A stretch of 64,000 nt of DNA from contig NZ_LTDM01000005.1 in the NCBI RefSeq assembly GCF_001940565.1, forward strand, positions 1-64,000, in the 5' to 3' direction. This stretch comes from Tissierella creatinophila DSM 6911. GTDB taxonomy: Bacteria; Bacillota; Clostridia; Tissierellales; Tissierellaceae. The translations under genes were made by a program, and so were the position numbers. Positions 17,207 through 25,440 of this stretch are shown piece by piece (the first letter of the stretch is position 1; every line of letters starts with the position of its first letter). Below the pieces are notes generated by a model. It saw only the letters and a list, made by a program, of their open reading frames with translations, did not search any database and was not told where the DNA came from.

Positions 17207-18029
17207 TATCCTCAGTTTCTTTCTCTTTTTCTTGGCTAGTATTTTCTATATTACTAGCATTATTATCCGTTTCAGTTAATTCTTCCTCTTCAGGCTCTGC
17301 ATATATTTCTTCTATAATCTCCTCTTGTATTTCAATAAACTTCCTTGTATTTTCAGGTATTCCCCTATATACCAAGGATAAATGCGATTTAGAATCAGCC
17401 TCTAGTTCTGCAAGGATATTCCCTTGTTCTGGTGATACAAGAAGAGTTACTGTCGATGGAAGTTCCCTCTCATCTTCCACTATTTGTTCTCCAGTATTTG
17501 CATCATATCCTGATGAAGCAGTTACAGATATTACTTCCACATATTTAAGTTCTGCTGGTATCACTGTTTCACCCTGCTTTTTATAATCAGGTGCAATTAC
17601 AGACACTATATCCCCAGATTGAAGTTTTCCAGAAAGACCATTGGCAAATGTTTTAATAGTTATTGATATTGCTTGTTTACTTCCATCAAGGTTGTATAAA
17701 TAGGCATTTTCTGCTGCTGGTATATCTGATAACTTTGTATTTAAAATATAGTCTCCAATTCCTAAATCAGATAATGCATATTTCCCTATTACTGTTTCTT
17801 TAGTTCTAATAATATTATCAGGTAAATTATAACCACCTACTTCAACTACCTGAACCATATCCTTTGTGATCTCATCTCCTGATTTTATCTCTTTTACTGC
17901 TCTTACAATCTCTGTCCTTTCGCTCACACTTTTATTAAATAAGGGAGTTAGTCCAAAGCTGATAATTAAAGAAAGTACAATACATATTACACCTATTACA
18001 GTTCTATTTTTAATAAATCCCATTTCCAT
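17193..18029 (-). CDS. cpaB: CpaB/RcpC-like SAF-domain pilus protein
   Basis: A 278-residue protein with an N-terminal transmembrane helix (VIGVICIVLSLIISFGLTPLF). An SAF domain follows (EIVRAVKEIKSGDEITKDMVQVVEV... GKYALSDLGIGDYI). The middle segment GKLQSGDIVSVIAPDY is typical of the CpaB central domain. The acidic C-terminal tail (EEIYAEPEEEELTETDN) is likely disordered. In Tad systems CpaB is the periplasmic or wall-side element of the apparatus. It stands first in the row CpaB-TadZ-TadA-TadB-TadC. Confidence 0.82.
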   Translation of the reverse strand: MEMGFIKNRTVIGVICIVLSLIISFGLTPLFNKSVSERTEIVRAVKEIKSGDEITKDMVQVVEVGGYNLPDNIIRTKETVIGKYALSDLGIGDYILNTKLSDIPAAENAYLYNLDGSKQAISITIKTFANGLSGKLQSGDIVSVIAPDYKKQGETVIPAELKYVEVISVTASSGYDANTGEQIVEDERELPSTVTLLVSPEQGNILAELEADSKSHLSLVYRGIPENTRKFIEIQEEIIEEIYAEPEEEELTETDNNASNIENTSQEKEKETEDSEVE

Positions 18030-18035
18030 TTCCTC

Positions 18036-18479
18036 CTAAGTCATAAAATATATAATCATAAAATATATAATCATAAAACCTATCCCTAAAAAGGGAGCAA
18101 GTGGCATTGGTAAATTCCTAGCCACTTGCTTTTTCATTACTTTAGATTTTAAGACTATTAGTAAATAAAATAATACTAAGAAACTAAGTCCTAGTATTAA
18201 ACCATATATTCCTTTCCAAAATCCAAGGACTATACCTGCTGATGCTACTAGCTTAATATCTCCACCACCTATGCTATCTTCTATTATTATTGCTGCTATT
18301 ACAAATGGTATGCCAATTACCATTCCAAATAGATTGTTAAAGTTAAAATCCAGCAGTCCAGCCAAACCAATGAGGACACAGATTATATTTGGTATTTCCC
18401 TTCTTTTAATATCTGTATAAGATGCAACCATAAGCAGAGAAGAAAAAAGTAAGCCTTGAATAATTGTATTATCCAGCAT
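18036..18479 (-). CDS. tadV: TadV-like type IV prepilin peptidase (A24)
   Basis: A 147-residue membrane protein of the A24 peptidase family. The two catalytic Asp residues sit in SYTDIKRREIPN (about 20-31) and in the GGGDIKL motif (SIGGGDIKLVASAG). It lacks the N-methylase domain, as expected for the short TadV/CpaA type. Around 18036-18075 the 3' end has an internal direct repeat (FMIIYFMIIYFMT). It would process the pilin-like proteins of this operon. Confidence 0.88.
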   Translation of the reverse strand: MLDNTIIQGLLFSSLLMVASYTDIKRREIPNIICVLIGLAGLLDFNFNNLFGMVIGIPFVIAAIIIEDSIGGGDIKLVASAGIVLGFWKGIYGLILGLSFLVLFYLLIVLKSKVMKKQVARNLPMPLAPFLGIGFMIIYFMIIYFMT

Positions 18480-18699
18480 AGTTAAACATTTCTTGAATCT
18501 TTTGATTTAAAGTAGGCATAACTACTTCACCAAATAATAGGTACAAACCTGCCAGGAGTAATGCCCCTAATACAACTGATATTAGAATCTTTACTGCAGT
18601 ATCAATATATCCTTCTCCACTATTATTACTTACTGCTAACTTCACGGATATTGCCTTTCTTGTAATAAGTTGATTTACCTTCTTAATCATATTTTTCAT
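18469..18699 (-). CDS. Small Flp/DUF6133-like pilin
   Basis: A 76-residue protein with a basic leader (MKNMIKKVNQLITRKAISVKLAV), a NNSGEGYIDTAVKIL processing region and a hydrophobic helix (LISVVLGALLLAGLYLLFGEVV). The size and plan are those of Flp major pilins. The GEGYID motif is the same as in the DUF4320-like protein at 12585. It overlaps the peptidase gene by 11 bases. It is the best candidate for the main pilus subunit. Confidence 0.75.
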   Translation of the reverse strand: MKNMIKKVNQLITRKAISVKLAVSNNSGEGYIDTAVKILISVVLGALLLAGLYLLFGEVVMPTLNQKIQEMFNYAG

Positions 18700-18723
18700 A
18701 TAGTTCTTCCTCCTAAAATTTAT

Positions 18724-19278
18724 TTACATAGTCATTTCCATATCTTGACTTGGTTCCCCAAGTTTAAAGTCAATTTCCTTAAAGCCAAATCTGTCTACAT
18801 AATAATATTCACTGCTTGTACCATCATAAAGTTCTATTACATCAGATATAGACAAGGAATGCCCTTTAAATTCTTGAGGATGGTCTAGATTAAACTTTGT
18901 GTAAATTTCCTCTAAATCATTGGTTTCAATTTCCCCATCATAGACAATTTTGTAATTATCCCTATCTAATTCACCGAAGTTTTCCATAAGTTCTTCATAT
19001 CCTATAAACTTTCGATCAGGACTTACATCAGTTTTTAATTGCCATATACGGCAATCCTTTAAGGCCTTTACTTCCTCATCACTAAAGACTAGACCTCCAT
19101 TTGACAATCTTTCAAAGACACCATCCTTCCACTTAGGTATAAGATTCCTTTGCAGTATCCAGTTTTCTAACTCTTCACTTCTAAACATAGAGTCTAAAGT
19201 TACCTTTTCTTCTTCTACATAGCCTGCAGGATTTCCATAATAAAAAATACAACTATTTTTAAGCTGAATACCACTCAT
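18724..19278 (-). CDS. Conserved-type conjugative-element protein of unknown function
   Basis: A 184-residue soluble protein without membrane segments or recognisable motifs. It has a central acidic region (GEIETNDLEEIYTKFNLDHPQEFKG) and a YDGTSSEYYYVDRFGFKEIDF segment that looks like a small beta sheet. It is separated by 24 bases from the pilin gene and lies on the same strand, so it may be co-transcribed with the Tad genes. I do not recognise it. Confidence 0.6.
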   Translation of the reverse strand: MSGIQLKNSCIFYYGNPAGYVEEEKVTLDSMFRSEELENWILQRNLIPKWKDGVFERLSNGGLVFSDEEVKALKDCRIWQLKTDVSPDRKFIGYEELMENFGELDRDNYKIVYDGEIETNDLEEIYTKFNLDHPQEFKGHSLSISDVIELYDGTSSEYYYVDRFGFKEIDFKLGEPSQDMEMTM

Positions 19279-19368
19279 ATTGCACCTCCATTTCTTTGGT
19301 TTTACTTTTATTATCTAGTTTGCATCACCCCCTTCAAGGTTTTATATATGGAAATATTTCCTTAGAGC

Positions 19369-19869
19369 CTATTCATCACCATATACGATGTTTTCCAATA
19401 TTAAATTTTCCTCTAATTCTCTAATGCAAACACCCGATATTTCAAAAATATCTATAACAAATTGAGGTACATCTGCCATATCATAATTATGATCAGACTC
19501 TATAACTACAATTTCACCACTATCTTCTTCTGTATAAGCACAAAGTTTTGCATTTATTGGGATACCTGCTTCTTCTAAAAGATAGTCTGGTAGAAGAATT
19601 TCATCAAATTCTTCAAATCTTGTACAGTATGAACAATCATCACATCTTCCACAAATTCCTGCTAAATGGGTTATTAAATCTTCTGATAAGTTTTTAAGTC
19701 CCTCTGCTATTTTTATTAATTCCATTGCATTCATTGTTCCTTTCATTACTATAAACCCATTTTCTACTGTCTTTAACTCTAAATCTCTGCTATTTAATAT
19801 CTTTGATGCTTTTAAAACCTCTAAGGGTATGATGATGTTTTTATTGGAACTTTCTTTAATAATTTTCAT
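19369..19869 (-). CDS. Double AbrB-like protein with a Cys cluster
   Basis: The 166-residue protein appears to hold two swapped-hairpin AbrB-like segments: NIIIPLEVLKASKILNSRDL near the start and LLPDYLLEEAGIPINAKLCAY near 95-115. Between them lies a dense Cys motif, CGRCDDCSYC (about 73-82), that could bind a metal or iron-sulfur cluster. AbrB-type proteins are transition-state or antitoxin-like DNA binders. The start follows GGAGAG at good spacing. The role in the element is probably regulatory; metal binding is inferred only from the Cys spacing. Confidence 0.6.
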   Translation of the reverse strand: MKIIKESSNKNIIIPLEVLKASKILNSRDLELKTVENGFIVMKGTMNAMELIKIAEGLKNLSEDLITHLAGICGRCDDCSYCTRFEEFDEILLPDYLLEEAGIPINAKLCAYTEEDSGEIVVIESDHNYDMADVPQFVIDIFEISGVCIRELEENLILENIVYGDE

Positions 19870-19898
19870 TTATCTTTTCTCTCCTTTTTCTTTTCTTC

Positions 19899-20726
19899 TT
19901 AGATTCCATTTTCTGTTTCAAATAAGTTTATCTGTGATGGCTTACTGTTTTTTCTTTCCTCCATATCATAATTAGCTATTAGTATTTCGGAAAATTGGGC
20001 ACCATTGTCATAACGCTGTTTAATATTATTAATTCTAGTAAAGCTTTCAATCTGGATATTTGGTGCATCATATAAATCTCTAATATATTCACAATCATTG
20101 TAGGAAAGGAGAAACTTTCCCTCTATACTCATTAAAGTATCCCTAAGCCTTATATGATCCTTTTCTTGAAATCCACCTTCTCCTACATTTTTATAGTATT
20201 TTTCTGTTTCAAAATATGGTGGATCTAAATAGAAAAAACTGATAGGGCGATCATATTGGCCTATCAGTTTTTCAAAATCCTTGTTTTCAATTACAACTTT
20301 ACTTAATCTTCTATGTGCCTGCTCTATTAGGGGAAAGTTAACCCACATGTCGTGGGGCTGGCTTCCAAAGCTAGTTAGTCCTGAGGCATAGCTATATCGA
20401 ATAAGCTGATAAAAATAAGATGCCTTTAATACATCACTTTCAGGACTATCTGTGGAAAGTACATCTTTTACCCTAGCAAAATCTTCTCTAGAATTTAATA
20501 CAAAATATAAGGCTTCCATTAATTCATTAGGCTTTTCTCTTACACAACGAAATAGATTAGTTAGAAGTCCATTAAAATCGTTATATACTTCAAAATCATT
20601 ACCAGGAGGTTTATGAAAAAGTACCCATCCACCACCTCCAAACACTTCTATATATCTTTCATAATAAAGAGGAAATGATGACACTATTAATTCTCTTAGT
20701 GCCTTTTTCCCACCTATCCAACTCAT
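19899..20726 (-). CDS. dam: Dam-like DNA adenine methyltransferase (D12 class)
   Basis: A 275-residue D12-class N6-adenine methyltransferase. Motif I is YIEVFGGGGWVLFHK, the DPPY catalytic motif is SFFYLDPPYFETEKYY, and FLLSYNDCEYIRDLY follows. The usual family N-terminus is M-N-x-F-x-SWIGGKKAL. Here the only ATG is at 20724-20726, just before SWIGGKKAL. In-frame codons upstream read ATA AAC AGT TTT, and the AGGTGA site fits the ATA at 20736-20738. The real start may therefore be AUA, adding four residues. It is probably a solitary methylase that protects the element. Confidence 0.88.
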   Translation of the reverse strand: MSWIGGKKALRELIVSSFPLYYERYIEVFGGGGWVLFHKPPGNDFEVYNDFNGLLTNLFRCVREKPNELMEALYFVLNSREDFARVKDVLSTDSPESDVLKASYFYQLIRYSYASGLTSFGSQPHDMWVNFPLIEQAHRRLSKVVIENKDFEKLIGQYDRPISFFYLDPPYFETEKYYKNVGEGGFQEKDHIRLRDTLMSIEGKFLLSYNDCEYIRDLYDAPNIQIESFTRINNIKQRYDNGAQFSEILIANYDMEERKNSKPSQINLFETENGI

Positions 20727-20744
20727 AAAACTGTTTATATTAGA

Positions 20745-21089
20745 TCACCTCTTTTCTTCGCCACCATCTATTTGAAGGATTAGCTGGCCACTATTATCAG
20801 GAAATCTCTTTAGTGACTTTACTAATCCATTCTTTGCTCTTGCAATCTCTCTGATTCTGCTTGTCATTTGATATATACTGTTTAAAACTTCATCAGTATC
20901 CTCTGCATAGTAGTAGCCATTTTCATCACTGCAAATTGGGATTCCATCATTTCTTAATTGATTAACTATTTTTCTGATAGTTCTGCTACTAATAGAAAGC
21001 TTGTTTTGAAGATATGCACTGGATGCTGCCTTTTCTTTTCCTGTATGATAATCTTTTAGGTATTTTAAAAATTCATTTTCCACCTCCAT
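20745..21089 (-). CDS. Winged-helix HTH protein
   Basis: The 114-residue protein starts with a winged-helix domain. LQNKLSISSRTIRKIVNQLRNDGIPICSDENGYYYAED matches the HTH_11 pattern of DeoR/BirA-like regulators, with a wing at GYYYA. A C-terminal helical part (SRIREIARAKNGLVKSL) follows. An AAAGGAGG site lies upstream, but it is only two bases from the ATG; the GTG two codons later is better spaced and may be the start. It is coded directly before the adenine methylase, with the stop overlapping the methylase ribosome binding site. Confidence 0.75.
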   Translation of the reverse strand: MEVENEFLKYLKDYHTGKEKAASSAYLQNKLSISSRTIRKIVNQLRNDGIPICSDENGYYYAEDTDEVLNSIYQMTSRIREIARAKNGLVKSLKRFPDNSGQLILQIDGGEEKR

Positions 21090-21116
21090 CTCCTCCTTTT
21101 ATCAATCTTTATGGAA

Positions 21117-21167
21117 ATAAAAAAAGGCCGATTGCTTAACTGTAAATTACAGTAATCAATCGGCCTT
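21117..21167 (-). terminator. Strong intrinsic terminator
   Basis: Arms AAGGCCGATTG (21124-21134) and CAATCGGCCTT (21157-21167) pair perfectly and enclose a nested ACTGTAA/TTACAGT hairpin. A T-run follows on the minus strand. It stands ahead of the winged-helix gene. Confidence 0.85.
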
Positions 21168-21183
21168 AACTATTTTTAGGTAT

Positions 21184-21211
21184 TAAAAAACACGGTCTTC
21201 TTTCTACCGTG
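21184..21211 (-). terminator. Intrinsic terminator after the 21212 gene
   Basis: CACGGT/ACCGTG arms with a 9-base loop end at the last base before the stop codon of the upstream gene and are followed by six T on the minus strand. With the next hairpin it forms a tandem terminator. Confidence 0.8.
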
Positions 21212-21499
21212 CTATACTAAGATTCCAAGGGCTTTTAAAAGTTTAATTGAATCTTTTATTCCTTCAATATAAATAAACTCTTGCATTTCCCTTTCTATGA
21301 AATTAGATATATCTTTGTAATCTTCTATCTTTCTTTTTACTTCTATTGGAATATCTTTGTTTTCATACAGTTCCTTACTTAATATTTTTACACTTTCTAC
21401 TGCCTCCTTTACCTCTTCATTTTCCTCAATTAATTTAAAATATGCCATCTCTAACCTTTCCACCAATGCATCTTCTAATATCTCCTTATACTCATCCAT
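21212..21499 (-). CDS. Small all-helical element protein
   Basis: A 95-residue acidic, highly helical protein rich in Glu and Lys (LVERLEMAYFKLIEENEEVKEAVES), with no motif I recognise. The start is placed at the ATG 21497-21499, preceded by GGGGGTGGGACAT, rather than nine codons upstream. Small proteins of this kind are common between regulatory and antirestriction genes in Clostridial conjugative elements. The function is unknown. Confidence 0.6.
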   Translation of the reverse strand: MDEYKEILEDALVERLEMAYFKLIEENEEVKEAVESVKILSKELYENKDIPIEVKRKIEDYKDISNFIEREMQEFIYIEGIKDSIKLLKALGILV

Positions 21500-21574
21500 A
21501 TGTCCCACCCCCTTCAAGGAACACAATATACCACAAGTCTTAGGAGATATCGATTAGAATTTAATTATATTTTA

Positions 21575-22594
21575 CTACTCCATTAATAAACTTATATTAG
21601 CTGGTTCTTTACTAAGTTGATAATGAAATTTTTCATCATTTCTTTTAATAAATCCATATTTACAAGATACTAATTCTTCTTTTTCAATATCTGCTTTAGC
21701 ATATTTTACATAGTCAAAATTATCTCCAAGTATAGTACCATCTTTAACAATTTTATCCCTATCTGCTACAAACCTTCCATATCTTTCAAGATCAGCAGTC
21801 TTTGGTAAATAATCATAACAGTCTAGATTTTGCGAAATATCTAAGGCATAATCAAGTCTTGTGCAGTTTTCTAGTTCCATTGCTGATTTAAAATGCTCTA
21901 AGAAAAAATCCTTATCATCATAGGATTCATCTAGTAAATATCCTAAGTTATTTCCATCTATAATTAATTCTTCTATGCTTTCATATTGCTCTATTAAATC
22001 TTTAATATTTGGCAGTATACATTTGACATCTTCTAATTTGGCTTTATTTACATCTTCTATGCCTAAAGAGTCTAAAGCTAATTCTAATTCATCAAGTTCT
22101 CCAGTTGATCTTTCATAATCAGGTAAGTTTACCCATACTCCTTCATGATTATGTTTACTAGATAGTTTAAGTTTAACTGCCCAGTCCCCTTTAGATAATT
22201 CATCTATATTTGTACCGTCATATATTTGTTTAATAATACCTCTTGGAATTACATATCCCTTATTTGTAAATGTTCCTTGAAAATCTTCATGATATTCTCT
22301 GCCTAATTTTTCTGTATTAATAAACTTTAAGGCTTCATCCCTTGCATGTTCTTTATACTTGGCTACATATTCTCCTAGAGATCTTTCATCAGCTACATTG
22401 TGATAATAATCAAATCTATATAATTGTTCTGTAATGTTAATTAAATCAGCTGCATTATTTACTTTGTTTAACTCAACTGCTCCCTCTAGGATAGATCTTT
22501 CCTTTACAGACAACTCTTTGAATCTATCTTGTAAATACTCTAACTCTTCCTGATTCTTTTCAAGACTATTAATTAAATCATCTAAGTTCTTCAT
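21575..22594 (-). CDS. ArdA/antirestriction-like repeat protein
   Basis: This 339-residue acidic protein shares segments with its larger neighbour at 22862. Both contain a RFxxLSxKE-type start, an ADLINxxxxLxxxDYYHNVAD-like segment, GTFTNKGYVIPRGI here versus GTFSDKGYIIYHGY there, and a DLERYGRFV-like motif. The two are therefore related and probably arose by duplication. Their acidic character and place in a mobile element suggest DNA-mimic antirestriction proteins of the ArdA type. This is inference from composition and context, not from a complete match. Confidence 0.55.
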   Translation of the reverse strand: MKNLDDLINSLEKNQEELEYLQDRFKELSVKERSILEGAVELNKVNNAADLINITEQLYRFDYYHNVADERSLGEYVAKYKEHARDEALKFINTEKLGREYHEDFQGTFTNKGYVIPRGIIKQIYDGTNIDELSKGDWAVKLKLSSKHNHEGVWVNLPDYERSTGELDELELALDSLGIEDVNKAKLEDVKCILPNIKDLIEQYESIEELIIDGNNLGYLLDESYDDKDFFLEHFKSAMELENCTRLDYALDISQNLDCYDYLPKTADLERYGRFVADRDKIVKDGTILGDNFDYVKYAKADIEKEELVSCKYGFIKRNDEKFHYQLSKEPANISLLME

Positions 22595-22869
22595 AGGGTC
22601 ATACCTCCCATACCTTGGTCATTGGATTGTTCCTGACTAGTTTCTTGTGGTCTAGATAATACTTTAAAATTATCTTCTCCAGGTATTAAACCAAGTCCTC
22701 TTCCATTATCCCACTTCATATGGATTGTACCTATATCATCTACTCCTATTACTGTTCCTTTAATGCCTTTCTCTACGCCTTGGATATCATCCATTGTAGA
22801 AAGTAATTCTATCCTTGTTCCCACAGGGTACCTTTCTTTTATTCTCTCCACCTGCTTTCTTTTATTCAA
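22591..22869 (-). CDS. DUF4314 domain protein
   Basis: A 92-residue protein whose first 70 residues (RIKERYPVGTRIELLSTMDD, then KGIKGTVIGVDDIGTIHMKWDNGRGLGLIPGEDNF) are the DUF4314 pattern, a small SH3-like beta fold. It is followed by a Gln/Gly-rich tail. It overlaps the next gene by four bases and the upstream one by eight, so the three antirestriction-region genes are translationally linked. The function is unknown. Confidence 0.8.
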   Translation of the reverse strand: MNKRKQVERIKERYPVGTRIELLSTMDDIQGVEKGIKGTVIGVDDIGTIHMKWDNGRGLGLIPGEDNFKVLSRPQETSQEQSNDQGMGGMTL

Positions 22870-24523
22870 AGTTCATCCCTCCCATTATTTGTTCCTGATT
22901 TATTCCTAATTCTTCTGCTGATTTTATAAACCAATCCTTATAGTTCCAAAAGCTTACATAAATATCTCCTATGTCAGTACTTATCTCTCTTTGCTCGAAA
23001 CCCTCTCCCCAGCCATCAGAAACTTGTCCGGTCACACAACCCTTTATTTTCTCAAGTTCCTTCGTAGTTAGGTCATCATTTAATGTTAATATTGCTACAC
23101 CCATCAACTCATCATCTACCATTTCTACAGAGAATTCATATTTAGCTACCTTGCCATTTACACTGTCATGTTCATCATAATAGTGCATAAGACCTCTTTC
23201 TTTTTCTTCTGGAAGAGTATCCCTTTCTATGGCTTCATGGATCTCATCAATATAATCAACTATTTCATAGTTTCCTAATTCCAAAGGTTCATTTAAGCTT
23301 TCTCTATAGCCATAATCATTTTCTATATCATAGGTTGTAACAGTTAGGGGCATATATAGTTTCATTATCTTTTGCTCTTTTATTTTAGGCATCTTCATAC
23401 CAAGATTTTCTGATAGTATATTTGATAGCTTTTGATTGTAACCATGGTAGATAATATATCCCTTATCAGAAAATGTACCTAATTCATTTTTCATTTTCAC
23501 TTCACCATATCTTTTAAAATCAATATAGTCTTCTAGATTATGGTCATATTCAAAATGTCCTGACTCACAAATCATATATCTACCATAGTCTTCTGCAGTT
23601 TTTATTCCATCAAATAGTTCAAACTCGTACATTGATTCTGCTAATAATAGAACTTCATCAATGGTTCTAGGGTTTACATAGTCCATAAGTCTTTCAAAGT
23701 ATCTTATATGCCCTTTCTTTTCCATGAATTCCTTGGACACTTTATTTAAGGTATCTATTTTTTCTACTGGATTTATATTCTCTGGAATCATTTCTAATAC
23801 ATTATCAGGTAGGTTATGACTATCAATATTAACTTCACAGTCTTGTAAGTATGATACTTCTAATCTCATTAAGGCCTTTTCAATTTCAATATCAGAACAA
23901 GGAAGGTATATAAACTCACTTTCATCCTTTGCTTTCAATTCAACTGTTGCCATGGATTCTTTCCAGCCATAGGGTGGAAACTGCTTTCCATTATATACTT
24001 GCTCTACTTCATTTGAGTTTCTATATAGGACACCATAGGGAGTTACAGTAGCACTTTTATTACTTTTTATTACTTCCATTGCATATTCTTCTCCATCTAA
24101 TTCATCTAATTCTTTAGTTGCTACTGCCATTTTCTCAGTTAAGTATAGATCCTTTCCTATCTTATTAAAGTTACTAAAGTTATTTATAAGGCTGTAGCAA
24201 TGTAAGTTAAAACTCAGGTTTATTAAATCTGCCATTGATTTAGGTTCTTCTGCAAAGGCTGTAGCATAAAACTTTTCTATTTCTTTTGGACTAAGACCAT
24301 CAAATCTTTTCATTAAATAATTTAGTTCATCTATATTTACATTTTTATCAGCCATAATATTTGAAAATCTTTCATCCCTGCTGCCTTCTACATAGCAGTT
24401 TGCCCCTGTGCTTATTTCTATTCCTAGTTCATTGCATACTTCTTGAAGTTTATCTTCCTCCATCGGAAACCATATGGTCTTTATTTTATTATCATCACTT
24501 GATTTTTTGATTGTAATATTCAA
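22862..24523 (-). CDS. Large ArdA-like antirestriction protein
   Basis: A 553-residue, strongly acidic protein. It begins MNITIKKSSDDNKIKTIWFP with a small beta domain, then has repeated helical units containing LPDNVLEMIPEN, EEVLLLAESMYEFELFD-like and DYGRYMICESGHFEYD segments. A C-terminal region ends in QIMGGMNFE. I recognise it as the long ArdA-related protein often carried by Clostridial conjugative elements. DNA mimicry would protect the element from type I restriction on entry. It is much longer than classical ArdA (about 165 residues), which suggests fused or repeated units. Confidence 0.6.
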   Translation of the reverse strand: MNITIKKSSDDNKIKTIWFPMEEDKLQEVCNELGIEISTGANCYVEGSRDERFSNIMADKNVNIDELNYLMKRFDGLSPKEIEKFYATAFAEEPKSMADLINLSFNLHCYSLINNFSNFNKIGKDLYLTEKMAVATKELDELDGEEYAMEVIKSNKSATVTPYGVLYRNSNEVEQVYNGKQFPPYGWKESMATVELKAKDESEFIYLPCSDIEIEKALMRLEVSYLQDCEVNIDSHNLPDNVLEMIPENINPVEKIDTLNKVSKEFMEKKGHIRYFERLMDYVNPRTIDEVLLLAESMYEFELFDGIKTAEDYGRYMICESGHFEYDHNLEDYIDFKRYGEVKMKNELGTFSDKGYIIYHGYNQKLSNILSENLGMKMPKIKEQKIMKLYMPLTVTTYDIENDYGYRESLNEPLELGNYEIVDYIDEIHEAIERDTLPEEKERGLMHYYDEHDSVNGKVAKYEFSVEMVDDELMGVAILTLNDDLTTKELEKIKGCVTGQVSDGWGEGFEQREISTDIGDIYVSFWNYKDWFIKSAEELGINQEQIMGGMNFE

Positions 24524-24539
24524 ATTTTAATCCCCCCTT

Positions 24540-25229
24540 CTATTTAGTAATTAAAAATATCTCTGCACCATATCTATTGATTAATGCAGAGTTAATGATT
24601 GCTTTAAAAGTCATATCATCAATTAATTCTTCATCTGCAAGTTCATTAATTTTTATACACTCCTTCCCAGTTGATATGGTTTTTGCAGTTTGATATAGGG
24701 CATATGCTTCAGTATCTATTTCTTTAAGACATATTTGTTTAAGGTCAATCTTACCTTGACTTACTATATCTTCTGAACTTTTCCATAAACTTTCATCTGC
24801 AGTTAGAAGAAAAAGAATGGTAATATATCCAAGAGATATATCATTGATATCTAAACTTTTCTTTTGTAGAAAATTATAGAATCTTTCCTTATGGTTATGA
24901 TTTAGAAATATTTCACCCTTAAATTTACTTACTAGACTTTTTAATCTTTCTTGTACATAATAATTATTTATCTTTGCAAAGCATTCTCTGACTAGATCCT
25001 TATATCTACATCTATCCACATTAATTTTCAAATCCGAACCAATGTATCCACATTCATTCCAACCATTGTTAATATTTATAAGATTGCAGTTACAATCTTT
25101 TGCACCTCCTTCACAGTTAAAATAATTATTAATGACTATACCACTTCTTCTTGGCTGAAAATTTGGCACCATTACCATCAGCTGTTCTATTCCCTCCAAT
25201 GATGTACCATACATAAATAATTTTGACAT
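24540..25229 (-). CDS. Conjugative-element protein of unknown function
   Basis: A 229-residue soluble protein. The N-terminus (SKLFMYGTSLEGIEQLMVMVPNF) is followed by a Cys-containing part with CEGGAKDCNCNLIN, CGYIGSD and DRCRYKDLV, which may bind a metal. The rest is helical. The start at 25227-25229 has AAAGGA nine bases upstream; the longer frame does not. It is the first gene of the antirestriction run and lies just downstream of a strong terminator. No family is recognised. Confidence 0.65.
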   Translation of the reverse strand: MSKLFMYGTSLEGIEQLMVMVPNFQPRRSGIVINNYFNCEGGAKDCNCNLININNGWNECGYIGSDLKINVDRCRYKDLVRECFAKINNYYVQERLKSLVSKFKGEIFLNHNHKERFYNFLQKKSLDINDISLGYITILFLLTADESLWKSSEDIVSQGKIDLKQICLKEIDTEAYALYQTAKTISTGKECIKINELADEELIDDMTFKAIINSALINRYGAEIFLITK

Positions 25230-25261
25230 TGTTCTCATTCCTTTCAATTTTATTCTGAAAT

Positions 25262-25316
25262 AAAAAAGAGGCGGAGCCTATCGATCATAAGTTGATCGAA
25301 GACTTCGCCTCTTTGT
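25262..25316 (-). terminator. Terminator at the right end of the conjugative-element block
   Basis: AAAGAGGCG and CGCCTCTTT arms enclose an internal CGATCA/TGATCG hairpin, with a T-run on the minus strand. The right arm and following bases recur at 28809-28831 (see repeat entry). Confidence 0.8.
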
Positions 25317-25326
25317 GTTTCTATAT
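25304..25326 (+). repeat. Direct repeat, left copy (flanks the mer/ABC cargo)
   Basis: This 23-base segment (starting TTCGCCTCTTTG and ending TTTCTATAT) recurs exactly at 28809-28831 in the same orientation. The following bases remain similar. The two copies enclose the MerR/thioredoxin/ABC exporter module plus a VirD4 fragment. Confidence 0.8.
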
Positions 25327-25440
25327 CTAAGTTTGGTTTTTCAGAAAGAATATTAATCTTTTTACAATACTAACTTTATAATATTATTTAATACAAAGAA
25401 ATTATTTCATGGATAAATCCCTTACCTATTGCATCCTGAA
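25327..25440. other. Intergenic AT-rich stretch
   Basis: No coding sequence or clear hairpin is seen between the repeat and the copZ remnant. It probably represents decayed insertion sequence. Confidence 0.4.
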
